DNA of 64,000 nucleotides from Primula veris (taxonomy: Eukaryota; Streptophyta; Magnoliopsida; Ericales; Primulaceae), in NCBI GenBank assembly GCA_963682055.1, contig OY821742.1, forward strand, positions 26,383,060-26,447,059, given 5' to 3'. Under the pieces are notes generated by a model that saw only the letters and a program-made list of their open reading frames with translations, did not search any database and was not told where the DNA came from. The translations under genes were made by a program, and so were the position numbers. Of this stretch, positions 1-12,372 are shown one piece after another (within the stretch, counting starts at the first letter, position 1; the number at the start of each line of letters is the position of its first letter).

Positions 1-79
1 TTGAACAATAAGACAATGGATCAATGATCCAAACAAGTATAATATGCTTAATGTTGTACACAAGTCATACAGTCAACAA

Positions 80-122
80 GTCTAGCAAGTTAAAAACACT
101 CGTTACTTTTAACTTGCTAGAC
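80..122. other. Perfect 16-bp hairpin
   Basis: GTCTAGCAAGTTAAAA at 80-95 is the exact reverse complement of 107-122, separated by an 11-base loop. The hairpin is also present in the second copy near 46601-46641. It is not followed by anything that marks it as a terminator or a tRNA-like gene. Confidence 0.85.
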
Positions 123-564
123 TTCATGGCAACATTTTTAAAATCGATTGACCTTAGTTTTCTCTTAAAAAAACTCGAACATAATGTGTTTTTAATATAA
201 AATATTAAATATTCATTATTTTGTTTTACAAAATAAAAATTGCTACATTACTATATTATTTATTACAACAACATAATTATTAACACATGATTGACCTAAT
301 ATATCTAATATATCTAATTTCTTAAATATGTTTTCTCATGGTTCAATAATTTCTTTTATTAGAAAAATTAAGACACAGGTATTTAGAATTTTATCAACAA
401 ACAGTATATTTTTATTGATGTTTTGTGGTTTTACTCATGAGTCATGATACAAAATATAAAAAAATAATACATCACGTATTTATATAGCTTGGTACGCTTT
501 GATAAAAAAAATTACTTACGACTCGCCCTCCTACTCATAATCTTGGATTCGTCACTAATTGCGC

Positions 565-568
<4 letters not shown>

Positions 569-608
<40 letters not shown>
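569..608. repeat. TA dinucleotide microsatellite
   Basis: There are about 20 TA units here. The equivalent run in the second copy (47088-47111) has only about 12 units, so the array has changed length since the duplication. Confidence 0.95.
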
Positions 609-609
<1 letters not shown>

Positions 610-1168
610 CGTTATTACAATGATTTCTCTCCTCTCTGATCTTTCTTTTCTTTCAATATTATAATATGTATGATTTGGTCTTGTAATGGCTCATTGATAT
701 AGGGAACCAAGCTAAAAATAATTAAAGAGATAAATGTAAGTGCATATACGGTTATGCAAAAAAAAAAAAAAATTAGATAAAAGATAAGAACTCGTTTTTT
801 TCTCTCTCTCTATATATATAATATATATCTATCTATCTCTATTTTAAAGATAAGAACTCGTTATTGTCGATATATATGTGATTATCTTGCTCAGCCTATT
901 CACATATAAAAATCATCAAATTAAATGTTAAACAAATTAATGCTAAACTAGAAAATGTTGACTAACAATTACTCACTGTTTGAACCACGGGACAAATTTG
1001 TTTTCAATGGATTTTTCAAACTAACAACATTTGTGGGAAAGTCATTTGCGTACATCTAGTCCTCAAAAATGCTATAATTAAAATACATTCTATACTAGTG
1101 GCTGAAATATAAAAATATTCTATAAATTTAATTAAGTAATTACCAACAACAATCACGTCGTGTATTTT

Positions 1169-1664
1169 CACTACAAGAAAAAAGATGGATGGCAAAAAAA
1201 AAAAAAGAATGAGCAAAATTTTATTGCTGATTAGCAACACAACACAAAGAAAACAGCAACATAAATTGTGGTAAACATTTAGCAATAGAATCAACATTTT
1301 TTTCTCAACAGAGTTTTGCAACACCAGAATCTGTTACTAAAAGAGTTGCCAAATTTTTAGGACGAAATCAGCAATAAAATTACCATCAATTTAGGAACAT
1401 GGCCTCCCCAAAAAATTGACAACATAAATATATGCTACTATAGTTAAGTATTTGTTTTTAATTGCAAATAGCTTACAACATAAGTTTCTTCAAGTTAAAA
1501 TGTTGTGATATGTTACTTATTAAAAAAAAATTCATACGATAAATTTTAATTAAGCCAAAATCCATATTAAGACTTAAAAGATATTTTTTTTACCTATTTT
1601 TATAAAGTATCAAATCATTCTTAAGTGTATAGTTTTTTTTTTGTGTACATTAAATCTTTGATAA
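1169..1664. mobile_element. CACTA element left end, truncated
   Basis: It begins with the terminal motif CACTACAAGAAAAAAG, preceded by TTT, exactly as the complete copy does at 47667. It matches the first 500 bases of that copy and stops where the minus-strand copia was inserted. The rest of this CACTA copy is gone. Confidence 0.8.
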
Positions 1665-1879
1665 TGTTGTGTGACATATTAGCTCACATATATATGTATA
1701 TAGATATAGAGAGAGAATATAGAGAGTGACAACAACAGAGTCTTTATTAATCAGAATGTATATGAATGAATGTCAAATACAAGACTCCTAACCCTCTTTA
1801 TATAGATAGAGGGGTAGGGTTATAAGCCCACTTGGGCCCATAAAGTACAAGCCCAATAGTCCAATAATATCCTACAACA
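1665..1879 (-). repeat. 3' LTR of the minus-strand copia (215 bp)
   Basis: On the minus strand it begins TGTTGTAGG and ends CACACAACA, giving the usual TG...CA ends with inverted TGTTG/CAACA. It is preceded by the polypurine tract AAAGGGGGAG (complement of 1880-1889). It contains a TATA motif and a polyadenylation-like AATAAAG (complement of 1742-1748). Only one LTR of this element remains, so its age cannot be read from an LTR pair. Confidence 0.85.
1792..1805 (-). promoter_or_regulatory. TATA box of the copia LTR
   Basis: The minus strand reads CTATATAAAGAGGG inside the LTR, about 50 bases before the AATAAAG motif. This is the expected layout of U3 promoter and R region in a copia LTR. Confidence 0.6.
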
Positions 1880-1949
1880 CTCCCCCTTTGGACGTCTTGA
1901 ATTCTTCGTCTTCATGCAGTCGATCTGAGTCGAGTTCATTCGAAATGCT

Positions 1950-2640
1950 AAACACATAAAAACCTTAGGGACGGAAAATCCAGTGTGGGACAAAACCGGT
2001 ACCTAGGAGAAACTGTGTAGCCGAATGATATAGGCCGAAATTCTATGTAATTAACTAACCACAAAACAGTGTGCCTCATCAAAACCTTGCCGGAGCAAAC
2101 CCAATGGGAAAATCTCTGATCGAAGGAAAAAGAGTGCAACAGTGGTAGTAGTAGGGAATCAACCACAAAACAGGTATCTCATCAAAACCTTGCTAGAGTA
2201 AACCCAGTGGGAAAAACCTCTAGTCGAATGACAAAAGAGTACACAGTGGTAAGAAGTATACAACAGGATATTCCCCCTAATTTCGGCAATCTTAAGTGAG
2301 ATATAATGGGAACGTGTCTCACTAAAAACCTTGCCAAGGAAAACCCAGTGGGAAAAAACCTTGGTCTAAGGACAAAAAGAGTACACGAGCCTGCGACTGG
2401 ATACTCCCCCTCACTTGCACACGACAGGGTGCGAGAATTTCGACTAAGTAGTAATTAGTGCAATAAGCATTCACCTGGATGCTCCACCTCACTTGCACAC
2501 GACGGGGTGCAAAGATTTCATATTTCAAAAAAGAGTACGAGCATTCGACTGGATGCTTCATTTACTTGCACACGACTGTATGCAAGAAAATATAACGTGA
2601 AATAAAACGAGCATTCGACAGGATGCTCTTAAACTTCATA
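1950..2640 (-). repeat. Tandem repeats in copia 3' untranslated region
   Basis: Two repeat families follow each other. Between about 1955 and 2392 there are four diverged copies of a roughly 75-bp unit. Each contains AACCTTG followed by AAACCCAGTGGGAAAA and AAAGAGTACA, which are motifs seen next to the RNase H end of many plant copia elements. Between 2390 and 2640 a unit with GCATTCGACTGGATGCT and ACTTGCACACGAC recurs about four times. Confidence 0.75.
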
Positions 2641-4440
2641 TGTGAAGATTTATTTCGGCAAGAAATGCTAAATAGCATAATCTAGTCATGTCGCTCTTGA
2701 TCGATAACAACAAGTTGTCCTCAAATAAGGCAAGTGTTTTATCTGAATCGTGAGACAGAGCATATGTAATTCAAATATGGCTAATACGAGCTCGAAACCA
2801 TATAAACTCTCTAGTCATCTCATAGAGCACGAGTAGACTAGAGTGATTCGTTTGGAGTCATTCCAAGACCTCCAAGATATTGCCTTATTCCTAATGGTAA
2901 AGAAAGACCATGCTAAGAATATCCCTTATGCGGGTCTGATAAGTAACCAGCATCGGTATAACCAAAAAAGGGTTGCGTTAATTCGAGTACCGAAGGGGGT
3001 AGGTACACTCGATGACGCAAAATGGGATAAGACAAGCCCTCATCCACAGTTAACTTAAGGTAATGGGAAAATATCTTTTATGCCATTTCGATGGCAGCGT
3101 GTTAGCGCAATGTTGTGTCGAGCTATACCATTCACAACATACAAGATGTTCGTCCTAGTACATTAGACCAAGTACAATGATGCGCTTATTGTACTTAGAT
3201 ATGAACATAATGGTTCAATATCTCTTCATCGTCTCACCAGGGACGGACTGGGTATATATCAATGTTTAGTGATCGAACGATCATGGGAGAATCTGACGAC
3301 TTAGCGTCATGATGACTAAAACGTCATAACACCTTCTTGGTGTAGTCTGAATCATGAACTTAGATTCAATCTTTACGGGACTCGGTCATCAGGCCGAGTC
3401 ACTACCGTTTCTTCCCAAGATCCTTCATCTCGAAGGCAAATCCAAAAGTGGATCGCATAATAAAACACGCAAGGGCATAATACTTGTTCAAGTATCCCAA
3501 GCTGATCAAGTACTCACTTAGGCGGTATACCACATCCCTCGGATTATATTAATCCATATAGTGAACGTCTCAGTCAATTGAGATCGTGTTCCGTGGTTAG
3601 GAACTACTTGATTCAAGGATATGAAGTCACACAGGGACCTTTATTTATATCTCTTTGTCTAAATCACCATAGAGATAAAACCGTGACCACATTCATGGCT
3701 GCATACTCAGTTTTTCGGAAACTACTAAACTAGTAAAGTAAGGGACTGTTATAATGTCCATTACGAGGAAATCAACCATCTCATAATCAATTCCAAGGTG
3801 TGAGAGAAGCCTTGCGCTACTAGGCGAGCATTCTACAATCTCATTATTCTCATCACTTTTCCTTACGAATAACCAAATAAACGAACTCGTTTAACATTGG
3901 TGGTGGTGGAGCTACAGGTCCGAACACACTTTCGCTAAGGAGTCTACTTGGATTGCAAGTTTCCATTAGTCTAGTCTATTCTCCGTTGACTTCAGGCAAC
4001 GGTACATGGTTCCCTGTCATAATTTGTTTATATTATCAGTCGTCACCGAATATATGAACAAGTAATCAATGACAGTCTCGTTTCGCTTCAATATCGTCTA
4101 AGATATCATGATCGACAGATATTTCGAGATTCTTAGGATGAGGAGGAAATCACACATCTCCTTGATCCTTTATAATCTCGTGCGACAAATGAGTTTCAGT
4201 TCAGCACCTCTGGGGCTGAACGAATTTGGAACCAGTCAACTTCCTCGTATCTTGGGAAGGACGACAGACTGACGGCCGACGGCAGTGTCCTTTGCTTGGC
4301 GGGTTCGGCCAAAGCAACGTGTTACTACAGGAACACGGCGTCCGACAGGGACGTCTATCCTTGCAAGCATTTTGCAGCAGGTATAAATGATCTCGTGACA
4401 TCTCATAAAGTCATTAAATGCGTCTGGCATTTAGTTAGAC
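2640..4440 (-). pseudogene. Copia pol remnant: reverse transcriptase and RNase H
   Basis: In copia pol, reverse transcriptase copies the RNA genome and RNase H removes the RNA strand. On the minus strand the order is preserved. A linker around 4390-4270 contains LARIDVPVG. The RT region shows ARLVAQGFS near 3830-3798 and YLYGDLDKEIYIKVPV near 3685-3635. RNase H shows DAGYLSDPHK near 2970-2940 and a LFEDN-type motif further left. Stops and frameshifts occur every few dozen codons and the YVDD motif is not intact, so it cannot be functional. Family assignment rests on remembered copia consensus motifs. Confidence 0.8.
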
Positions 4441-6229
4441 TTGAGGGAGTCTATGCACTTACTTATCACTAAGTGCAGTTTTGGGGATCAAGCTAAGACT
4501 GGGTGGGTTATGCCACGTTATTTCACGTCGTTCCTTATCAACGGTAACGTGCAAATCTCCCCCTAACGACGGGGAGAACAGTCTTAGCGATGTCACTTTC
4601 GCATATCATGCGGTAAAGAGATCGTTTGCCAAGGTTACTCTATCAAATGATAGGCAGGAGATTCATAATCGATTTATGTCCCCTTCAGAGGTCCATATTT
4701 TGAACGCTATAGTGGCTCAATCAAAATATTAATTAATCACTCTAAACACGCGTTAACATGAGACTTCTGGCTCATAACCAGTAACCAGCTGGTACGCATA
4801 TGTTATTTGAGTGTTTATGGGCCTCATGACGGACTAATGCAGCAAAATAGCATAACCCCACACGGAAATATAAATCTTGGTGCCCAAGACCAAGAAATGC
4901 GTGCAATCATTTGCAGTCGCATCATCAAAATTTCCGTGAGTCCATTTGGGTCTGAACATAATCGACAGGATGTTCAATTTCAATTTCCAAACACAAGTAA
5001 TTTAAATCGAAAATTTCGATTCTTACTCTTCGGAATTATCAAGTCGACTAGACTTTTCAGGATAATCCGGATCATGAGCCATCAACTTAATGATAGGGCT
5101 ACAAGTTTGGAAAGTGCTGCATTTATGTGGACAACATTAAAATGTGACCATATTGTCGATGCATCAACCATAACCATTAATATTTTTGGTCCGTCTTATG
5201 GTTGGATAAGTCCACAATAACTCATTCAATTCTTTACAAGAATTCTACGAGTCCATTTCGTGATCTTTACACATGCTAGTCTTTCAAAGTGAGCATTAAT
5301 GGCATGAATTTTGGATTAATCGTGAAATATATTCTCAGAGAGAACCCAAATGCGATGCGATTATAAATCAAGCATCGTCTTTTAACCCGGGAATATCTCA
5401 TCCGGTCAATGCCACAATATCAAAATGCTCTTATCAATCGACGACAGGCGAATGATAGTACAGACGATCATGTCTTAGCATCTAAATCATTTATCATTCG
5501 ACGACAGGCGAAATGATAAGGTAACTTTTTTAAAGAATGTGGTAGCAACCACTTGAAAGACATTTCAACTCCTCTAAAATACGTTTTTGAGTGGAGGCTA
5601 TGTAAAGAAATTTCATTTCTTTCATGAGCTATTACCAGGTAACACTGGTTTTCTCGAATATTTTATAACTCAACAAGGTACGACAGGACCTATAGGAGTA
5701 TAATGCCTCATATTTGACAAATCAACTTGGCTTTACCAAAGATTTCGATTTGGAACGACAGGTCCAGAATCCTTGTCAATGAGTACTCCTTTAGGCAAAT
5801 AGTTGGTGAAATTATGTGGTACACTGTAACCCACTATTTCCAAAAAAATCAACTACCCCACAAGTATTGCCTAAAATTTCATAATTTAAAGTTTGGTCAC
5901 ATTTGTCAAAGGAATTTGCTCAAAACACTTTAAATTATTTCGAGAAATTTCGTAAACAGGCAAACCATAATTCAAAAGTATGGTCCAAATGGAAAATAAT
6001 AATCCAAATGAAAAACATAATCCAGATGAGCGAAAAAATGGCTCAATGATTTATCAAAATCAATAAAGAAAGATATCAAACTCATTTGAGCCACAAAATC
6101 GGGGGTCTCAAGAGTTTCCTTTCAGTTAGCTTTAACCACATTAGCATCGGTTTTTTTCACCTTTATAATAGTTGTGAACTATTTAAGGAGTAACCGTGCA
6201 TGACCTTTGTCTTTATAGCATAGAGTTGC

Positions 6230-6894
6230 CTCATTGAGCATTATCTCTTGCTTTGTGACAACGGGCCATATTGTTCCTTTCAATTACTGTCTTGCAGCCA
6301 CAAGTTTTCGATTTTGACGATTGTCTAAAATCTCGCTTGGCTAGGCGATTCATCAGGATCACGACAGTTCGAGACAAATAACACTTGTTTCGGTTCTCGA
6401 TTCGTGAAAAAAAAATATACACGAAGAGCATTAATATCAGGCAAACAATTCGCCATTGACCCAATAGGATTAAAACTACTTACCGGGGTAATTTTCTTAT
6501 CCAATAACAGATGGACGATAAAGGAACATGGTGAATATAAATTCACAATACTGCTTATGGAATGCAATTTCCAAGCTAGTATTTTGGTGAAAGATTGCTC
6601 CAATATGTCAATTTCAGACATTTGTTCACCATAGACGTCATCACGTCTCAAATGTGGCGGCGGAATAAAATCAACGCCTTAGCATTCATCCTGATGGTAA
6701 CAACAAATTTGTGTTTTACTCATCAAAGATGGCATCCAAAAAAAAATGGGGCATCACATTTTCACACGTCAGGGTGAGTAACATGTGGTGACGGATTAAA
6801 ATCAACGTTTATACAGTCATTTCGCAAGTATGTTTTATGATTTTTCTCATCATAGATGGCATCCAACATGTGTTAGGAGTTCTGGATTATTTTT
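6230..6894 (-). pseudogene. Copia gag remnant
   Basis: Gag forms the virus-like particle and binds RNA. The minus-strand open segment 6651-6325 (108 codons) contains YGEQMSEIDILEQSF and PIGSMANCLPDINAL. These align in order with the C-terminal half of plant copia gag proteins of the UBN2 type. A frameshifted continuation toward 6231 has Cys/His residues but no clean zinc knuckle. Its N-terminal part is missing because the element is cut at 6894. Identification is moderate: position relative to pol supports it, sequence similarity is weak. Confidence 0.5.
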
Positions 6895-7939
6895 CTCATT
6901 TTGGAGTACGAACAAAGAAGATACAAAAGTTTCAATAATTCCAATTATTAAGGTTTTACACTCGAAAAATATTCGACAGGTCGAAGTACCAATTGAAAAT
7001 TTGTTAGACCAATCGAAAAGTGTAAAATTTGGACAGTAATCCCTCAGATATTCCGACATGTCGAAAAACACACTTCAACGGGTCAAACTTCTGGAGTTTT
7101 GAATTAAGTCACTTTTACTTTATCTAGTTGTGTCTTTTAACCATTGAATAAAACACTCAACAACTAAAAACGGCAACTTTGGGACCAATGGACATTTTGA
7201 GTCTACAAAAACCCCCCACTACATATCCTAAACTCAACAATCATCCCTAACCTCCATTGAAGAGAAATAAGCTCAAAAAAGGGAAAATCAAGAAAAGAAA
7301 CGATCAAGCTAAATTCAAACACTTATCATGCACATATATTATCTTAATTTTCAGTGATACACATTTGTAAGATTATTCATCAAGATAAAAGCAATTAATA
7401 GAGAGTGATTTCATCATAAATTTGTAAACAGCAATTTATAAGCTTATTTGTGAGTGATTGTTTGGATAGAGACTTTTAAGCAAATGTTTGCTTAAAAGTT
7501 GTAGGTCATTTCACTTGGATACTCATAGATTTAGGGGGAGTCGTTGACTTGATTTTGTGTACTATTGCACTTGTATCAAGATTGTATAATCGGTTAGAGG
7601 GTAAGCAAATCGATTGATTAACTCGTTAGAATTTGTAATCTTGGGTTGAAGATTATAGTGATAATACCCGGTAAAGCAATTCCGGTGAGATGAGGTAGGC
7701 CAATATGCCGAAACTCTATATATCGCAGTGTCAATCTCTCTTCCCTTACTCTTTACTTGCCGCAACTTATTTTGTGATTGTGCACATGGTTAACTTATTC
7801 ATTATTTGTTATCGCATAATTATTGTTGATTAAGTAGTTATCAAGTTAGTTGTTTGATTAGTTGCGTTTAAGTTTTAATTCCGTAAAAAACGCCTAAATT
7901 TTATTCACCCCCTCTAATGTTTAGACGCACGGACCAACA
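6895..7939 (+). repeat. Truncated 3' LTR of SIRE-like copia
   Basis: It matches 60580-61608, which is the 3' LTR of the complete element in the second copy. It ends at the same GACCAACA boundary, followed by the same GTGTT target-site duplication (7940-7944). The first 179 bases of the LTR and the whole element upstream are missing in this copy. Confidence 0.9.
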
Positions 7940-9272
7940 GTGTTGGATGAGGCTGTCCTTACAGAATGGTAAATCACAAAAAACACTACGTTTCTTCCAT
8001 CCCCATCCCCATCTGATTTACTTCTTTTGTTATTAGTTGTTATACCATATATATCAAAACTCTGACCAATCCTTAAGTGTCTATCTACGTCGTATTTCCC
8101 TTCGAGTTTTCTCAATGTACATCAACCTTCTCAACCTTTTTTTCTTGTGAAGCATTTAGAGTGTGGTCGGAACACGAAAAACGGATGGAAAAAAAAATGA
8201 TTTCTTGATAAAATAATGTTATGTGTTTGGTTACAAAACAAACCCGGGAAAAGAGATAATGTGAGAAAAAAGGAGAAAAGTTTGTATGCAAAGTATGAAA
8301 AGCCAATTTTCATCAAAAAAATGGAAGTAAAAATAAAAATGAATTGGAAATTTTCTCTCTCACCCGTCTCTATGTCCTGTACTCTCTCTCTCTCTCTCTC
8401 ACCCCCTCTCTCTCATGCGGACACTCTCTCTCTCTCCCAACACGATGCAGCAGAGACAACAAATTAAATTTAGTAAATTAAATTAGAAAATATATTTAGT
8501 TTTATTCAAACTGCTCCGCAGTCACCAGTTGTGCATACATACAACTATATAATTACATACAACAATATATATCATACAAACATATATATACATATATATA
8601 CATATATATACATATATATATATATATATTATTCACTCTATTTCCAGCTTTGTATTTTTCACTTTTTCTTTTTCTGATTTACTTATTCTGTTATTAGTTA
8701 CTATACCATATATATATCAAAACTCTGACCAATCTGAAGTGTCTATCTACACTAGTATTTTCCTCCCAGTTTTCTCCATTGGTACCTCATCCTTCTCAAC
8801 TTTTTTTCTTGTGAAGCCTTTAGGGTGTGTTTGGAATCCAGAAAACGGATGGAAAAAAGAAAATGATTTCCGAGATAATGATTTTATGGGTTTGGTTACA
8901 AAAGAAACCCGATGAAAAAGAAAATATGAAAAAGTATGAGAAAAGTTTGTATGTAAAGCGTGAGAAACCAATTTTGTTACAAAAGTGGAGTAAAATGAAA
9001 ATGAATGGAAATTTCTCTCTCACCAGTCTCTCTGTCATGTACTCTCTCTCCTGCGGACACTCTTTCTCTCCCAACACTATACATCATAGACAGCTAATTA
9101 AATTAGAAAATATATTTAGTTTTATTCAAACATACAACAATATATATCATACAAACATACATATATATCTATATTATTCATCCTATTTCCACCTTTGTAT
9201 TTTTCACTTTTTCTTTTTCTACTGTTTTTCGTCCTATATCCATAGTCATAATTTGTTTTTTCTCCACTCAGG
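7940..9272. repeat. Flank with internal 0.66-kb tandem duplication
   Basis: This flank is shared with 61609-62917. It consists of two diverged tandem units, about 8012-8674 and 8675-9250. Each starts with CTGATTTACTT and ends in a T-rich stretch with TGTATTTTTCAC. The units contain TC microsatellites (near 8385-8435) and TA-rich microsatellites (near 8580-8630). No coding region is supported; the open frames here are low-complexity. Confidence 0.8.
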
Positions 9273-12200
9273 TGTAACATCCCAGACCAAATTTGGGAGT
9301 CGCACGGCCGAATAACACGTGTGTAGCGACACGTGTTAGATAAAGCCTAAATTAACAACATATAAATATAGTAGACTAATGAGTATACTAAAAAATATAA
9401 ACTTTTATTAATAACAATTTTAACTATGGTCCTTACCAAGTAATTATACATCATATAAGGTAAACCGAAATTATATCACAGCGGAAAACTAACTTAAACT
9501 TTTATGAGATATGTCTGGTCCCACCACTCGACTTCAACTCTAACGACTTCAAATCTAAAACCACTTACCTGAAAACATTTAAAATGGTGTGATGAGCTAA
9601 ACGAGCTCAATGAGTGACAAGTCTTACAATAATAGTATGGGTCTAAAATAGGTTTTCGTTTCTTTTCTTTCTTTAAAAACAGATCATTGATTTATATAAA
9701 ACTTCTCATCATATAACAAGGTAAAATTCTTTAAACAAATGCAAGAAACATGATAATCTATTTTCCTTTCTTATTATGATAAAAGCAAGTATGATAGTAT
9801 TTATATATTAGGGTACCGAGCCCGATTAACTTCTTCAATCTCTTTACCTCGATCTTTTTCTCAGGTGTAAAAACCATACGTGCACTACGTAATTAAGGTC
9901 ACCGCAGCATGACGGCTGGGTCTATTCCTTAAAACGTTCCGGTTAACGAAATGATGTACAATCGTTAACTTAACCGTTGAGAACCAAACTCATTTGTTTA
10001 GTTGACAAAGTCACCCCACTTCTCCTTATTAGGAGATTCTCCGTTGCACTTTTTCTCATAGTCCCAATACAATCATAGGCAATTAACATAAAATAATCTA
10101 TAATAATAATTTATTTTCCCTTTTCTGTTTGCACAACTGATATGAAAACATTCTTTTACACATATAATACTGAAATAATGCCAAAGGCCTGAAACTTTCT
10201 ATCAAATACATGATGGGATTTTATAATAATAAGACAAGATCACTCACCTGACTCGGGTTGAAAAACCCGAACACTTCTATACCAAAACCATTAAAGACCT
10301 GGAAATTTAATCGTCCCACCATGTCAATACAGTGGCACATAAATGTCATGGGGCAAAATATGACTAGGTCTAATATTCTGTAGTGTAACAAAACTCTATG
10401 GCGATTGTCTCCCTGACGACATGGACAACTTAAAACTATAGAACTAACAGGGGCGGCACACCCCTATGACCAGGGGTTGCTACGACAACTCCACAATTTC
10501 AAAAAAAAAAATTATTAATATTTTTCATAATATTTTATATATGCGATATTCTGACAACCCCTTAAATATTTTTTTTGGCAACCCCTCCCAAAATTATATA
10601 ATGTTAGCGCAATAACACACCATAATTTTGTATGTGCTGATAATATATAAGTAATACTTAAAAAACTAACATATGTAAGTGATTATAAAAAACAGTTTAC
10701 ACCAAATTATCATGTTGGCATGTAACACACATCTTTAAAAAAAATTAAACAAAAATAATAATTAGAGTAGTTGTGAGTGCAAACAAAATTTAAAAAATAA
10801 TTTTTGATGGTTTGTATTTTAATTGAAGTGAATATACTGAAATTGTGTAATAGATATTTAATTGTTCGTATATATCTATTATTTAATATAGGTTTGGTTT
10901 TTTAAGGTTTTTTTTATATTTTTTTATCTTCGTGTCTTAATCTTTTTACATGTTATAGCTTAATTTCTTAAATTTAACTTTTATATCTTTTGAGTTTCAA
11001 TTTTATTTATTTTTCAGTCAATTTTGAAACGCTGAAACTTTCGACACATGACTGCACGTGACATTATTGTTTTGGGTTTTTTTTGGTAGTTTGAAAATAA
11101 AGTCGAAATTGAGCGAAAAGGAAAAAACTAGAAATCAAATACATTTTAATCAAGAAAACAAGGTAAAAAAAATCAATAAAAGATGATAAAAAATGTTTAA
11201 AAAAATCCGGCTTTTCCGTGTTTATAATTTGAAAAATATTATGCGTTTTTATTAATTTTGGCAAGTCCACACATTTGGTTCTGGTTCCGCCCTTGAGAAC
11301 TAGTCATGAAAATATAAAGCAAATCTAGTTAATATACCTCATCTACAAGCTACTGGGATCGTGAACTATTGGTTCTCTTTACATTCTTTGTACTCAACTC
11401 TTGTTTATTATTTAACCTACCAATTTAACTCCATACTAGAACAGTTGCATACTACCAGACATGTAGTAAAACTAATTAAACTAGAATTCATAACCTTCTG
11501 GCAATACAAAAAGCTACTACGTTATAAGATGAATCGTTTCATATTCAACTATTCTTCCTGCCATGTATATTCCGATTTTGAAACAAACAAAAATCGTTAC
11601 AGGTGATATACATAACCAAACCTTAATGGAATGTAAAACTAACCTATAGATTATCTTTATTTATATATTAATCCAGACTATGAACTGCAACCAAACCACC
11701 ATAATCTCTGCATTTGATTAAATAGCCTGCAACCGGAGTTTTCAAAAAAAAAAACAATACAAACCCATTAACTTATTGAAAAAAACTAGTCATCAGCCCG
11801 ATTTACTTATTATTAGTCAGGAACAGTATACAAGGTTTAACCAAAGTGACAACTAAACTTAAATTAAATCTAAGAACTAATTTCTTGTTAACCATATTCA
11901 TTTCAGTAGGGATTCATATGTATTACCTTGATTACACGAAAGACCTACAGCTCCCGTCTCCTTCTCTTCCTAAACAGCTTATATATATTTATATAAATAA
12001 GTATATAAATCTCCATCACTCTATATATTATATAAACTCTGCTTTTGCGGTGAATTACACTTATAGTAAAGGTTGATAACCCAATATATATATAACTCTG
12101 ACATTGATACTCTAAACTTTATTATTTCGGTTACCATAGTCGTTTCTGCTTCTCTGCCTCTTCACTCTCTTTTATGCGTTTTCAGAATTAAAAGCCATTA

Positions 12201-12372
12201 GCACTAATCTATCATAAGAGGAATAACCTAACTGGTCCTTTAGGTGTTACTTACTTAACAACAGTACCCTAACTTTTTAATTATTTATACTTTATTACTA
12301 GTAGAATTAATAATAATATTAAGAAGGATATTCTAAGAATATAAATTATTTAATAAAGTACGGGATTTTACA
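9273..12372 (-). mobile_element. Gypsy-type LTR, probably solo
   Basis: On the minus strand it runs from TGTAAAATCCCG to GGGATGTTACA, the terminal signature of plant chromovirus-like gypsy LTRs. It shares a conserved block with the LTR at 18228-20218, including GTGCACTA-GTAATTAAGGTCACC and GGCTGGGTCTATTCC. Neither a polypurine tract nor a primer-binding site sits beside it. The flanking pentamers (TCAGG and CAAGG) match at only three of five bases, so the solo-LTR call is tentative. About 0.85 kb of its 3.1-kb length is a nested MITE. The start of the same LTR is at 62918 in the other copy. Confidence 0.65.
10448..11295. mobile_element. hAT-like MITE (848 bp)
   Basis: The ends are CAGGGGCGG and, on the other side, CCGCCCTTG, which form a terminal inverted repeat with one mismatch. 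It is flanked by AGAACTAA (10440-10447) and AGAACTAG (11296-11303), a 7/8 match to an 8-bp target-site duplication. That duplication size and this terminal sequence are typical of plant hAT elements. It carries no transposase and is AT-rich inside. It lies within the gypsy LTR, so it is younger than that LTR. Confidence 0.75.

Larger units (their letters stand above)
1..1168. repeat. Segmental duplication copy 1, palindrome-arm part
   Basis: This AT-rich non-coding stretch is nearly identical to 46537-47666, with small indels. An example is a 16-base piece near position 67 that is missing from the second copy. In the second copy it is the outer part of the right arm of a long palindrome (44641-47431), so the matching left arm presumably lies just upstream of this window. 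It contains a short perfect hairpin and a TA microsatellite. No coding region is supported. Confidence 0.9.
1665..6894 (-). mobile_element. Decayed Ty1/copia, 5'-truncated
   Basis: The element reads right to left: gag remnant, unreadable protease/integrase stretch (about 4440-6230), reverse transcriptase, RNase H, a repeated 3' untranslated region, polypurine tract, then a short 3' LTR ending at 1665. Translation of the minus strand gives recognisable but frameshifted copia motifs, such as NARLVAQGFSHT and YLYGDLDKEIYIKVPV. It lacks a 5' LTR: at 6894 it abuts the middle of another element's LTR. It inserted into the CACTA element at 1664. A later deletion must have removed its 5' end and the flanking DNA, because the other copy of the locus has 12.4 kb here. 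Confidence 0.85.

Noticed and set aside
2843..3058. Open frame of 71 codons on the plus strand
   Set aside because: It is antisense to the copia RNase H remnant (DAGYLSDPHK on the minus strand) and has no domain of its own.
8820..9315. Overlapping frames of 85 and 162 codons
   Set aside because: Driven by A/T-rich and TC-repeat composition; the matching region at 62396-62822 has different frame lengths, so coding is not conserved between copies.
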